From Streptomyces olindensis (lineage in GTDB: Bacteria; Actinomycetota; Actinomycetes; Streptomycetales; Streptomycetaceae), in NCBI GenBank assembly GCA_000696115.1, contig JJOH01000013.1:62001-126000 (forward strand): a stretch of DNA of 64,000 bases. Direction: 5' to 3'. Position 1 is the stretch's first letter, and every line of letters starts with the position of its first letter. A program made the translations under genes and the position numbers. Positions 7,941-16,484 of the stretch are shown piece after piece. The notes beneath the pieces are model-generated. The model saw only the letters and a program-made list of their open reading frames with translations. It did not search any database and was not told the DNA's origin.

Positions 7941-9091
7941 GCCGGACCGCCGAGGTGTACGTCGTCGGCTGCGGGATGCACCCCTTCGGCCGGGACGAGA
8001 GCGTCACCGGGATGGACATGGCCGAGCGGGCGGTGCGCGAGGCGCTGGCCGACGCCGGTGTCGCCTGGGAGGACGTCGGGTACGCGGCGGGCGGCTCCGA
8101 CGTGTCCGGGAAGCCCGACACCCTGGTGGGCCGCCTCGGACTGACCGGGGTGCCGTTCGTGAACGTGCAGAACGGCTGCGCCACCGGCGCCTCCACCGTG
8201 CTGGCGGTGGCCAACGCCCTGCGGGCGGGCGAGGCGGCGCTCGGTCTGGCCGTGGGCTTCGACAAGCATGCCCGGGGCGCCTTCAACGCCTCCCCCGCCC
8301 GCTACGGGCTCGGCGACTGGTACGCCGAGAGCGGCCTGATGCTCACCACGCAGTTCTTCGCCCTGAAGACCCGGCGGTATCTGCACGAGCACGGCATCTC
8401 CGAGCGGGCGCTCGCGCGGGTGGCGGAGCGGGCCTTCCGCAACGGCGCGCAGCACCCTCTGGCCTGGCGCCGCAAGCCGCTGACCGAGCGGGAGATCCTG
8501 GACTCCGCCGAGGTCAGCCCGCCGCTGACGCAGTACATGTTCTGCTCGCCGGGGCAGGGCGCGGTGGCGCTCGTGCTGGCGCTGGGCGACCGCGCGTTCG
8601 ACCTGTGCGAACGGCCCGTCCGGCTGGCGTCACTGGCGTTCCGCACCCGGCGGTTCGGATCGTTCGAGGTCTTCTCCCCCTGGCTGCCGCCGGGCCCGCA
8701 CCGCAGCCCCAGCGTCGACGCGGCCGAGGCGGCGTTCCGCGGGGCGGGGGTGCGTCCGGCGGACGTGCGGGTGGCGCAGGTACAGGACACCGACAGCGGC
8801 TCGGAGCTGATCCACCTGGCGGAGACCGGGCTGTGCGCCCACGGCGAGCAGGAGCGGCTGCTGGCCGCCGGGGACACCGATCCCACGGGCCGGATCCCGG
8901 TGAACACCGACGGCGGCTGCCTGGCCGGCGGCGAGCCCGTCGGCGCCTCGGGGCTGCGCCAGTTCCACGAGGTGGTACGGCAGTTGCAGGGCCGGGCACC
9001 GGGGATCCAGGTACCGGGCGACCCGCGGGTGGGCTTCACGCATGTGTACGGGGCACCGGGGATCAGCGCGTGCGCGGTGCTTACGGTGTGA
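7937..9091 (+). CDS. Ltp/SCP2-type thiolase-fold protein, probable aldolase
   Basis: Thiolase-fold protein of 384 residues related to lipid-transfer proteins. The nucleophilic-cysteine region is present as NGCATGAS (near residue 80). The GHPxG motif of true thiolases is replaced by GGEPVGASG near residue 330, and the C-terminal CGGGG loop is replaced by VYGAPGISACAVL. These are the differences seen in Ltp-type proteins that act as retro-aldolases with a DUF35 partner. The partner gene lies immediately upstream with a 4-base overlap. I infer C-C bond cleavage of a 3-hydroxyacyl-CoA rather than thiolysis; the island has a separate complete thiolase at 31974. Confidence 0.88.
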   Translation: MSRTAEVYVVGCGMHPFGRDESVTGMDMAERAVREALADAGVAWEDVGYAAGGSDVSGKPDTLVGRLGLTGVPFVNVQNGCATGASTVLAVANALRAGEAALGLAVGFDKHARGAFNASPARYGLGDWYAESGLMLTTQFFALKTRRYLHEHGISERALARVAERAFRNGAQHPLAWRRKPLTEREILDSAEVSPPLTQYMFCSPGQGAVALVLALGDRAFDLCERPVRLASLAFRTRRFGSFEVFSPWLPPGPHRSPSVDAAEAAFRGAGVRPADVRVAQVQDTDSGSELIHLAETGLCAHGEQERLLAAGDTDPTGRIPVNTDGGCLAGGEPVGASGLRQFHEVVRQLQGRAPGIQVPGDPRVGFTHVYGAPGISACAVLTV

Positions 9092-9094
9092 TGG

Positions 9095-9122
9095 TGTGCC
9101 GGTGTGCTGCTGTGCCGGTGTG
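9095..9122 (+). repeat. 12-bp direct repeat after the thiolase-like gene
   Basis: TGTGCCGGTGTG occurs at 9095-9106 and again at 9111-9122, just behind the stop of the thiolase-like gene. The flanks are also TG-rich, so this may be local slippage. No hairpin or function is evident. Confidence 0.5.
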
Positions 9123-9157
9123 TCAGTCGCACGGCCCCGGGCAGGTCGCGGAGCCGG

Positions 9158-9814
9158 TCAGGCCGACCCGGTCGCCGTCGTGGCCTGCTCCGCCGCGATG
9201 ATCCGCAGCGCGGTCGACCTGACCGCCTGCTGTACGGCGCGCGGCGGCAGCCCGGCCAGTGGCCCGCCCTCCGCTCGCAGCGCGGTGACCAGCATGGTGG
9301 TGCTGATGAGGGTGCGGACCGCGAGCGCCTGCGCGGCGTGCCTGGCCTTGGCGGCGCGGGCGCTGCGCGCGGCCGTCTCGGGCAGGTAGTCGTACGCGCG
9401 CTGGATGTGCCGCTGCTCGAACTCGTCGCGCAGCACCTTCACGTTGCCGTTCGCGGAGGCCACCTGGACCTGGAACAGCCGGGCCTCGTCGGGGTTCCTC
9501 TCCACCCAGTCCCACACGGCGTCGATGACCCGCAGCAGCCCCTTGGCGTCGCCCGGCTCCGTGTCCGGACGGGCCTCCTCCACGACGGCGTTCAGCTCGT
9601 CGAAGACGCGGCGCATGGCCAGTTCGAGGAGCTCCTCCTTGCCGTCGAAGTGGTAGTAGACGGCCGTGGGCACCACCTGGGCCTCGTCCGCGATGTCCTG
9701 GATGCTGGTCTCCGCGAAGCCCTTGCGGCCGAAGACCCGTACCGCGGCATCGATGATGTGCAGGCGCCGGGAAGGCCGGTGAGCCGGCTGCTTGCCGTTC
9801 TTCGTGGTGGCCAT
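9158..9814 (-). CDS. TetR family transcriptional regulator
   Basis: TetR-type repressor of 218 residues with an N-terminal helix-turn-helix (AAVRVFGRKGFAETSIQDIA followed by VVPTAVYYHF, residues about 20-60) and a helical ligand-binding C-terminus. The ATG at 9814 was chosen because AAGGGGAG lies 6 bases upstream; an ATG at 9871 has no good ribosome site. It is divergent from a second TetR gene across about 150 bases. In comparable islands such proteins repress CoA-ester catabolism genes and sense acyl-CoAs, but the ligand is not shown by sequence. Confidence 0.9.
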   Translation of the reverse strand: MATTKNGKQPAHRPSRRLHIIDAAVRVFGRKGFAETSIQDIADEAQVVPTAVYYHFDGKEELLELAMRRVFDELNAVVEEARPDTEPGDAKGLLRVIDAVWDWVERNPDEARLFQVQVASANGNVKVLRDEFEQRHIQRAYDYLPETAARSARAAKARHAAQALAVRTLISTTMLVTALRAEGGPLAGLPPRAVQQAVRSTALRIIAAEQATTATGSA

Positions 9815-9967
9815 CTGCGCTCCCCTTGCGGCTTCCTGTTCCGGCGTCGATACGTCCGGTGCACTGGCCATGCTATCGAGGATGTCGAGTAACTCCGTCC
9901 CCCGGTCTCGGCAAATCCCCGTACCACAGGGGTGCTGGTGCACAGGGCGTTCGGCATACTTGACACC

Positions 9968-10573
9968 ATGACGACTTCCGGAACCCGCGCCGCTCATCGC
10001 CCGTCACGTCGGCAGTGGGTGATCGAGGCCGCCACGGAGCTGTTCGCCACACAGCCGCCGGACGAGGTGACGGTGGCCGACATCGCCGCGCGGGCGGAGA
10101 TGACGTCCGCGGCGGTGTACTACCACTTCTCCTCCAAGGACCAGGTGCTGGTGGAGGGCATGCGGGTGTTCGCCGCCGCCCTGCGGGCACAGCTGGAGTC
10201 GCTCACCGAGGCACACAGGCCCGGCTCGGGCATCGGCCCGGAGGTCATCGCGCTGCTGGCCTGGTTGGGCGAGCACCGTTCGGCCGCCACGGTCTTCTTC
10301 GTCTCCTCGGCCGGGATGAGCCAGGAGGCGGAGCTCCTGCGGCACGAGATCCGTACGCAGTTGCTGGAGGAACTGGTGCGGCTGGTGCGCAAGGACCGCG
10401 AGCCGGTCACCGACGCGGAGGCGGCGGTGACCGGCCTGGGTGTGCTGGCCCTGCTGGAGAACTCCGCGATCTCGCAGATCCGGGGCGACGAGGTCTATCG
10501 GGCGCTCGGGCACCGGGCGTTCACCGAGGAGGTCCAGCGGCTCGCCGACCGGATCACCGGGGCGCAGGACTGA
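9968..10573 (+). CDS. TetR family transcriptional regulator
   Basis: Second TetR-type regulator, 201 residues, with helix-turn-helix EAATELFATQPPDEVTVADI and MTSAAVYYHFSSKDQVL near the N-terminus. It shares the recognition-helix core AVYYHF with its divergent neighbour but is otherwise different, so the two are probably not recent duplicates. The ATG at 9968 was chosen although no good ribosome site is visible; a GTG at 9932 in the same frame is an alternative. Its 3' end meets the E2 gene tail to tail with only nine bases between. Confidence 0.88.
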   Translation: MTTSGTRAAHRPSRRQWVIEAATELFATQPPDEVTVADIAARAEMTSAAVYYHFSSKDQVLVEGMRVFAAALRAQLESLTEAHRPGSGIGPEVIALLAWLGEHRSAATVFFVSSAGMSQEAELLRHEIRTQLLEELVRLVRKDREPVTDAEAAVTGLGVLALLENSAISQIRGDEVYRALGHRAFTEEVQRLADRITGAQD

Positions 10574-10582
10574 CCCGTCGCT

Positions 10583-12004
10583 TCACAGCAGCAGCCGCAG
10601 CGGCCTGCGCAACAGCCCCTCCACGGTGCGCAGGTACTCGGCGGCGGGCGCCCCGTCGACGGCCCGGTGGTCGAAGGTGAGGCTGAGGGTGAGCACCCGC
10701 GTCCGGCGCGGCTGCTCGTCCACCCACTCGACGCCGTCCCGGAGTCTGCCCACCCCGAGGATGGCGACGTTGCCGGGGTTGATCACGGGGGTGAAGAAGT
10801 CGACTCCGTACCCGCCGAGCGAGGTGACGGTGAACGTGGCCCCCTCCAGCCGGGCCGGGGAGATCCGCCCCGCGCGGGCGGCGTCCGCCAGTTCCCGGGA
10901 CCGGCGGGCGAGCTCGGGCAGCGGCAGCGTCGCCGCGTCCTCGATCACGGGGACGAGCAGGCCGCCCGGGACTGCGACGGCGGTCCCGAGGTGGATGTCC
11001 TCGTAGAGGTGGATGCCGTCGTCGCGCACGACCGCGTTGAGCAGCGGGTGCTCGCGCAGGGCCAGGGCCGCGGCCTTCAGCAGGAAGTCGTTGAGGCTGG
11101 GCACCGGCAGGTCGCTGTCCGCCCACTCCTGCTTCAGCCGCGCGCGCAGCGCCACGACGGCGTCCATGCGCACGTCGTAGCCGTGCGTGAGCTGCGCCAT
11201 CTCCTGGAGGCTGGCGTGCATCCGGCGGGCGATGGTGCCGCGCATGCCGGTCAGCGGGATGACGTCGGCCGAGCGCACCGGGGTGGCTGCGGGTTCCGTG
11301 CCGGCCGTGTCGAGGTCGGCCCGGCGGATCCGGCCGCCCGCGCCCGTGCCGCGTACGCCGGCGAGGTCGATGCCGCGCTCCTTCGCCAACTTCCGCACGA
11401 GGGGCGAGACGGGGACGGCCTGGGCTGCGGGGGTCGCCTGCGCCGGCGTGGCGGCGAGGACGTCCTCCACGTCTTCGGACACGATCCGGCCGCCCGGCCC
11501 GGTGCCGCGCACGGCCCCCAGGTCGACGCCCGCCCGGGCCGCCACGCGCCGCGCATTGGGCGACGCCAGAATCCGACCTCCACCGCCGGACGGTTCCGCG
11601 TCACCACGCACCGCCACCCCGCCGCCGGACCGGGCCGCGTCACCTCGCACCGCCACCCCGCCGTTGACGGCGGGTGCCGCGGACGGGCCCCCGGTGACGG
11701 TTACGCCGGATCCGGGCCCGGCGGGCATCGGCGTACCCCCCGGGCCCGGTGGCTGCTCGCCCTCTGCGAGCAGCCAGCCGATGAGCGCCCCCGCCGGGAC
11801 CGTCGTCCCCGCCGGGACGGCGGGGTGGAACACTCCCCCGGCCTCGGCCTCGACGTCCACGTCGACCTTGTCGGTGGCCAGCCGCAGCAGGGCGTCGCCC
11901 TCGGAGACGACCGTGCCGGCCGGCACCAGCCACTCGTCGATCGTGCCGTCCTGCATGGTCAGGCCGATCTTCGGCAGCAGAACCTCGACCGCCACGTCCC
12001 TCAC
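10583..12004 (-). CDS. Dihydrolipoamide acyltransferase (E2) of a 2-oxoacid/acetoin dehydrogenase complex
   Basis: E2 subunit of 473 residues that moves the acyl group from E1 through lipoamide to CoA. Domains in order are one lipoyl domain with the lipoylated lysine in LATDKVDV (near residue 45), a Gly/Pro/Val linker with an internal repeat, two peripheral-subunit-binding motifs (RGTGPGGRI and RGTGAGGRI, each preceded by SPxxRxLA-like helices), and the catalytic domain ending with LSLTFDHRAVDGAPA. Two binding domains are unusual. The GTG start at 12004 overlaps the E1 beta stop (GTGA). No E3 gene is present, so a housekeeping dihydrolipoamide dehydrogenase is probably used. Confidence 0.93.
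   Translation of the reverse strand: MRDVAVEVLLPKIGLTMQDGTIDEWLVPAGTVVSEGDALLRLATDKVDVDVEAEAGGVFHPAVPAGTTVPAGALIGWLLAEGEQPPGPGGTPMPAGPGSGVTVTGGPSAAPAVNGGVAVRGDAARSGGGVAVRGDAEPSGGGGRILASPNARRVAARAGVDLGAVRGTGPGGRIVSEDVEDVLAATPAQATPAAQAVPVSPLVRKLAKERGIDLAGVRGTGAGGRIRRADLDTAGTEPAATPVRSADVIPLTGMRGTIARRMHASLQEMAQLTHGYDVRMDAVVALRARLKQEWADSDLPVPSLNDFLLKAAALALREHPLLNAVVRDDGIHLYEDIHLGTAVAVPGGLLVPVIEDAATLPLPELARRSRELADAARAGRISPARLEGATFTVTSLGGYGVDFFTPVINPGNVAILGVGRLRDGVEWVDEQPRRTRVLTLSLTFDHRAVDGAPAAEYLRTVEGLLRRPLRLLL
11597..11663. repeat. Two 28-bp repeats inside the E2 linker
   Basis: A 28-base unit at 11597-11624 recurs at 11636-11663 with one mismatch and a period of 39 bases, which is 13 codons. In protein it gives the repeated element GGVAVRGDA in the E2 interdomain linker. 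It probably arose by slippage and keeps the frame, so linker length may vary between strains. Confidence 0.7.
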
Positions 12005-13035
12005 GACCTTTCGAGGAGGCGCCGGCAGCCCTGTGCGATACGGGCCGCGTCGGGGACGTACGCCTTCTCCAGCACCGGGGAGAACGGCACCGGGGAGAAG
12101 GGGGCGCCGATCCGCAGGACCGGCGCGTCCAGGTGGTCGAAGGCCGCGTCCTGGATCTGCGCGGCGATCTCCGCGCCGAGCCCGCCGAAGGTGACGGCCT
12201 CGTGCACCACCAGGACCCGGTTGGTGCGGCGGGCCGACGCGATCATGGTGTCGGTGTCCAGCGGCTGCACCGTGCGCGGGTCGATCACCTCGGCCTCGAT
12301 GCCCTCGGCCGCGAGTTCGTCGGCCGCGGCGAGGGCCTCGCCCACCATCCGGCCGAGCGCGATGACGGTGACGTCGGAACCCGGCCGGGCGGTGTGGGCC
12401 TGCCCCAGCGGGATGCCGTAGATGTCCTCCGGCACTTCGCTCCTGCTGCCCAGCAGCACCTTGTTGAGCATCACGACGACCGGGTTGTCGTCCCGGATCG
12501 CGGAGACGGTCAGGCCCTTGGCGGTGTAGGCGTCGCACGGCATCACGACCTTCAGGCCGGGCACGTGCGCGAGCCAGGCCTCCAGGCTCTGGCTGTGCTG
12601 GGCGGCTGCGCCGAGGCCCGCGCCGGAGGCCGTGGTGATGGTGAGCGGCACGGACACGGCACCGCCGAACATGTACTTCATCTTGGCGGCCTGGTTGACG
12701 ATCTGGTCCAGGCAGACGCCGATGAAGTCCATGAACATCAGGTCGACGACGGGGCGCAGGCCCCGGGCGGCGGCGCCGACGCCGAGGCCGACGAGCGCGG
12801 CCTCGGAGATCGGCGTGTCGATCATGCGGCGCGGGCCGAACTCGTCCAGCAGGTTGTCGAACATGCGGAACACGCCGCCGTATCCGGCCACGTCCTCCCC
12901 GGCGACGAAGACGCTGTCGTCCTCGCGCATGGCCTGCGCCAGCCCCTCGTTGAAGGCCTTGACGTAGGTCAGGGTGCGGGCCGTGCCGTGCGGGGCGGCG
13001 GCCGGTGCTTCGGTGATGGTGGTCATGGCGGTCAT
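12001..13035 (-). CDS. 2-oxoacid/acetoin dehydrogenase E1 component, beta subunit
   Basis: E1 beta subunit of 344 residues, a transketolase-like pyrimidine-binding protein that pairs with E1 alpha to bind thiamine diphosphate. Visible features are VFVAGEDVAGYGG (with the conserved Glu), RMIDTPISEAALVGLGVGAA, and the C-terminal domain with VIDPRTVQPLDTDT and HEAVTFGGLGAEI. It lies between E1 alpha and E2 with 4-base overlaps at both ends (ATGA at 13032-13035 and GTGA at 12001-12004), so the three are translated together. Sequence style is close to acetoin/branched-chain type complexes; the true 2-oxo substrate is not determined. Confidence 0.94.
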   Translation of the reverse strand: MTAMTTITEAPAAAPHGTARTLTYVKAFNEGLAQAMREDDSVFVAGEDVAGYGGVFRMFDNLLDEFGPRRMIDTPISEAALVGLGVGAAARGLRPVVDLMFMDFIGVCLDQIVNQAAKMKYMFGGAVSVPLTITTASGAGLGAAAQHSQSLEAWLAHVPGLKVVMPCDAYTAKGLTVSAIRDDNPVVVMLNKVLLGSRSEVPEDIYGIPLGQAHTARPGSDVTVIALGRMVGEALAAADELAAEGIEAEVIDPRTVQPLDTDTMIASARRTNRVLVVHEAVTFGGLGAEIAAQIQDAAFDHLDAPVLRIGAPFSPVPFSPVLEKAYVPDAARIAQGCRRLLERS

Positions 13036-14018
13036 CCCGAGTAGACGTTGAGCAGGAGGTCGGCGGTGTCGGGCAGCGGGCTCGCCTCGGCGTACGCGAT
13101 GGCCTCGGCGATCTCCTCGCGGGTGCGCCGCCACACGTCGTCGAGTTCGGCGCGCGTGGCGGTGCCGTCGGCGACGGCCCGGGCCTCCAGCAGGTCGATC
13201 GGGTCCCGGGCCTTCCACTCGTCGACCTCCTGCTGGGAGCGGTAGGGATGGCGCAGCCCTTTGACGCCCTGGTGGTCGAAGTAGCGGTAGGTCTTGGCCT
13301 CGATCATCATCGGGCCCTCGCCGGCCCGGGCCCGCTCCACCGCTGCCACGGCGGCCTCGTGGACGGCGACGGCGTCCATGCCGTCGACGATCACGCTGGG
13401 CATGCCGTAGGCCGCCGCACGGTCGGCGACGTCGGCGAGCAGCATGTGCCCGGACTGCGGGGTGAACTCGGCGTAGCCGTTGTTCTCGCAGACGAACAGC
13501 ACCGGCAGGCGCAGCACGGCGGCCAGGTTGGCGGCCTCGTGGAAGGAGCCGATGTTGGTGGCGCCGTCACCGAAGAAGGTGACGGCGACGCTGTCCTCGC
13601 CCTGGTAGCGGGCGGCGAAGGCGGCGCCGACGGCGATCGGGATGCCGGCGCCGACGATGCCGTTGGCGCCGAGCATGCCGCGTGTGACGTCGTTGATGTG
13701 CATGCTGCCGCCGCGGCCGAGGCAGGCGCCGGTGACGCGGCCGTACAGCTCGGCGTACATCTGCTTGAGGCCGACGCCCTTGGCCACGGCGTGCCCGTGC
13801 CCGCGGTGGGTGGAGGTGATCTGGTCGTCGTCGCGGAGCGCCGTCATCACGCCCGCGGCCACGGCCTCCTGGCCGACGTAGAGGTGCAGGAAGCCGGGCA
13901 GCTTGCCCGCCTCCATGAGTTTTCCCGCCTCGGTCTCGAACAGCCGGATGCGGACCATGCGCTCGTGCAGGTCGCGTACGACCCGCGCGGTCGGCTTCTG
14001 CGGTGTGGTGTGAGCCAT
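13032..14018 (-). CDS. 2-oxoacid/acetoin dehydrogenase E1 component, alpha subunit
   Basis: Thiamine-diphosphate-binding E1 alpha subunit of 328 residues, the length typical of acetoin dehydrogenase alpha. It has GRGGSMHINDVTRGMLGANG (near residue 95), the TPP motif GDGATNIGSFHEAANLAA (near 155) and YRYFDHQGVKGLRHPYR. The ATG at 14018 has AAGGGG 6-7 bases upstream. It heads the minus-strand E1 alpha-E1 beta-E2 operon and is divergent from a Rieske oxygenase gene across a 314-base region with repeated ACTACGG elements. A role in cleaving a diketone or 2-oxo acid made late in the pathway is inferred from context. Confidence 0.93.
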   Translation of the reverse strand: MAHTTPQKPTARVVRDLHERMVRIRLFETEAGKLMEAGKLPGFLHLYVGQEAVAAGVMTALRDDDQITSTHRGHGHAVAKGVGLKQMYAELYGRVTGACLGRGGSMHINDVTRGMLGANGIVGAGIPIAVGAAFAARYQGEDSVAVTFFGDGATNIGSFHEAANLAAVLRLPVLFVCENNGYAEFTPQSGHMLLADVADRAAAYGMPSVIVDGMDAVAVHEAAVAAVERARAGEGPMMIEAKTYRYFDHQGVKGLRHPYRSQQEVDEWKARDPIDLLEARAVADGTATRAELDDVWRRTREEIAEAIAYAEASPLPDTADLLLNVYSG

Positions 14019-14332
14019 CGTCGGCCCCTTCGCCCCGGGGAGGTGTCCCACCGATCGGACTTTGTTGTGTCGCACTACAGTAACTACGGGAAGGCACCTT
14101 ACTGAAGAGGCTGTCTAATTACTACGGCAGTGCACCAACTTGGCGACATCGCTCTCGACGCCCGCCCCGACGCTGATCCGCAACGCACCCGCCGCCCACG
14201 CCGACCGGTCCGTCACTTTTCCTACTTACTATTGACAGGCCACACTAAGCCCTGTTGTTTTGTCGCTCACAGCCCAGCTGCCGCAACCGGAGCCGTTCCC
14301 CAGCTCTCGGCTGGGAGGATTGTGAGGACACC
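14019..14332. promoter_or_regulatory. Divergent control region, E1 alpha / Rieske oxygenase
   Basis: A 314-base gene-free region, less GC-rich than its surroundings in parts. It contains two similar elements 38 bases apart, TAACTACGG at 14081-14089 and TTACTACGG at 14119-14127. The first belongs to CAGTAACTACGG (14078-14089), whose complement nearly matches GTAGTTAGTG upstream of the second Rieske oxygenase (21597-21606). A TTGACA at 14232-14237 could be a -35 box for the plus-strand oxygenase, but its -10 at 17 bases is poor. I read the repeats as likely regulator sites. Confidence 0.45.
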
Positions 14333-15622
14333 GTGGTCCGGACCAGTTCCCCGGAGCCTCTGGAGACGACTGACCAGCCTCAGCCGCCCAAGGCCCCCGC
14401 CTACACCTCGTGGATCAGCCAGGACCGGTCCGCCGATCCCGCCGCGGCGGCGATGCGGCAGGACGCGGCCGACCTCGTCGAGCGCGTGCTGGAGCACTAC
14501 CGCGCGGGCACCACGCACGAGGCCGCGGACCAGTGGACGGAACCCGTCGGGCACTACCTCGACGCCGACCGGTGGCAGCGCGAGATGGACGCCGTGCACC
14601 GCAGTGTCCCGCTGCCGCTCGCCATGTCCTGCGAGCTTCCCGGGCCGAACACCTACAAGGCGATCGACGTGCTGGGCCTCCCGGTCCTGATCACCCGTGA
14701 CCGGCAGGGCGCCGTGCACGCGATGATCAACGCCTGCCGGCACCGCGGGGCCAAGCTCCTGGAGCCCGGCTGCGGAACGTCGAGACGGCTCACCTGCCCC
14801 TACCACTCCTGGTCGTACGACCTGGCCGGGGAACTGCGGGGCGTGTACGCCGAGAAGACCTTCGGCCCGGTGCCCCGCGAGGGCCGCGGCCTGGTGCGGC
14901 TGCCGGCCGGGGAACGCGCGGGCATCGTCTTCGTCTCCCTGGACCCGGCCGCCGAGCACGACCTCGACGCCTGGCTGGGCGACCTGGGGCCGCTGCTGGA
15001 GGGGCTCCGCATGGCGGAGTGCCACCACTACTCCACCCGCGAGCTGACCAGCCCCAACTGGAAGGTCACCCTCGACGGATACCTGGAGACCTACCACTTC
15101 GCCTCGCTGCACCCGAAGACGGTGTTCGAGACGAACCTGTCCAACATGATGGCCCACGACACCTGGGGCCCCCACCAGCGCATCGCGCCCGCCCTGCGTC
15201 CCATCGCCCAGGCGGTGGACCTGCCGGCCGACCGGCGCGACCCCGGCGACTGCGTCGGCCCCATCTACTGGCTCTTCCCCGGGCTGGCGATCGCCGGCGG
15301 CTGGCGGCAGAAGATCGCCGTCTCGCTGGTGCTGCCCCGGACGGCCACCGAGTCGGTGACCCAGCAGATCATCCTGCTGCGCGAGCCGGCCGTGACCGAG
15401 CAGGAGCGCAAGGCCGCCGACCAGTTCGGCGAGTGGTTCCACGAGGTGGTCCGCGACGAGGACTACGCGACGACGTACGGCGTCCAGCAGGGGCTCGAGG
15501 CCCTGGCCGCAGCCGGAACCGACTTCGTCTTCGGGCGCAACGAGCCCGGCCTCCAGCACTTCCACCGCACCGTTCACGCACACCTGGACAGCGCTGCCGC
15601 AGCAGGCAGAGCCGCCGGGTGA
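14333..15622 (+). CDS. Rieske non-haem iron oxygenase, alpha subunit
   Basis: Ring-hydroxylating or demethylating Rieske oxygenase of 429 residues. The Rieske cluster motif is CRHRGAKL followed by CPYHSW (near residues 140-165). The mononuclear iron site has DGYLETYHFASLH (near 250), giving the paired histidines. The GTG start at 14333 is preceded by GAGGA. It would hydroxylate the imported substrate or a CoA-free intermediate using electrons from a ferredoxin/reductase, perhaps the genes at 19846 or 33191. It is followed by an SDR and the PEP-utilising protein on the same strand. Substrate is unknown. Confidence 0.93.
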   Translation: MVRTSSPEPLETTDQPQPPKAPAYTSWISQDRSADPAAAAMRQDAADLVERVLEHYRAGTTHEAADQWTEPVGHYLDADRWQREMDAVHRSVPLPLAMSCELPGPNTYKAIDVLGLPVLITRDRQGAVHAMINACRHRGAKLLEPGCGTSRRLTCPYHSWSYDLAGELRGVYAEKTFGPVPREGRGLVRLPAGERAGIVFVSLDPAAEHDLDAWLGDLGPLLEGLRMAECHHYSTRELTSPNWKVTLDGYLETYHFASLHPKTVFETNLSNMMAHDTWGPHQRIAPALRPIAQAVDLPADRRDPGDCVGPIYWLFPGLAIAGGWRQKIAVSLVLPRTATESVTQQIILLREPAVTEQERKAADQFGEWFHEVVRDEDYATTYGVQQGLEALAAAGTDFVFGRNEPGLQHFHRTVHAHLDSAAAAGRAAG

Positions 15623-15651
15623 CGTTCCGACAAGACACGCAGGAGAACAGC

Positions 15652-16443
15652 ATGGTGGCTACGGGCAGCCTCGACGGACGTGTCGCGGTGATCACGGGCA
15701 GCACGCGCAGCATCGGACGCGCCATCGCCGAGGCGTTCCTCGCCGGCGGTGCCACGGTCGTCGTCAGCGGCCGCAGCGAGGCCAAGGGCAAGCAGGCCCT
15801 GGAGGAGATGGACGCCGGGGACCGGGCCGTCTTCCACCCCTGCGACGCAAGCAGCCAGGAGGACATCGAGGCCCTCGCCGACTTCGCCGCGGAGCGGTTC
15901 GGGCGGCTCGACATCTGGGTCAACAACGCGGGCGGCAGCCAGGGCTTCGCCCCCCTGCACGAGCTGAGCGACGAGGCCTGGAACCACGCCCTCGCCTTCA
16001 ACCTCAACGCCTACTTCTACGGCACCCGCCGGGCGCTGCCGAAGATGCTGGAGCACGGCTGGGGCCGCGTCATCAACATCTCCTCCGTCGAGGGCAAGCA
16101 GGCCAACAAGCCCGCGATCAGCCACTACATCACCAACAAGCACGCCATCCACGGCCTGACGAAGGCGACCGCGTTCGAGTACGGCACCCAGGGCATCACC
16201 TGCAACGCCATCTGCCCCGGCGCCGTCGACACCGACCTGATGCGGGCCGCGGGACCGGCCGCCGCCGAGGCCGAGGGCATCAGTTACGAGGAGTGGCTGG
16301 GCCGGTTCGCCGAGCACGCCGCCACCAGGAAGATCACCACGGTGGAGCAGATCGCGGCCGTCGCCTCGCTGCTGGCGAGCGACGCGGGCGCGGGCATCAC
16401 CGGCACGCTGATCAGCGTCGACGGCGGAACGGCACAGTGGTAG
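15652..16443 (+). CDS. SDR family oxidoreductase
   Basis: Short-chain dehydrogenase/reductase of 263 residues. The cofactor motif is TGSTRSIG (residues about 14-21), NNAG occurs near residue 90, and the catalytic Ser and Tyr-x3-Lys are in SSVEG and YITNK. The ATG at 15652 has AGGAGAA just upstream. It follows the Rieske oxygenase by 29 bases and could dehydrogenate a diol or alcohol made by that enzyme; this is inference from order. The end VDGGTAQW is typical of the family. Confidence 0.93.
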   Translation: MVATGSLDGRVAVITGSTRSIGRAIAEAFLAGGATVVVSGRSEAKGKQALEEMDAGDRAVFHPCDASSQEDIEALADFAAERFGRLDIWVNNAGGSQGFAPLHELSDEAWNHALAFNLNAYFYGTRRALPKMLEHGWGRVINISSVEGKQANKPAISHYITNKHAIHGLTKATAFEYGTQGITCNAICPGAVDTDLMRAAGPAAAEAEGISYEEWLGRFAEHAATRKITTVEQIAAVASLLASDAGAGITGTLISVDGGTAQW

Positions 16444-16484
16444 ACCCCGGCGGCACCGGGACGGACGGCGGGAGAACCTCGGCC

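Noticed and set aside
14232..14260. TTGACA and a hexamer 17 bases downstream as a promoter of the first Rieske gene
   Set aside because: The -35 match is good but the -10 (TTGTTT) is poor, so it is only mentioned inside the control region and not given as a promoter.
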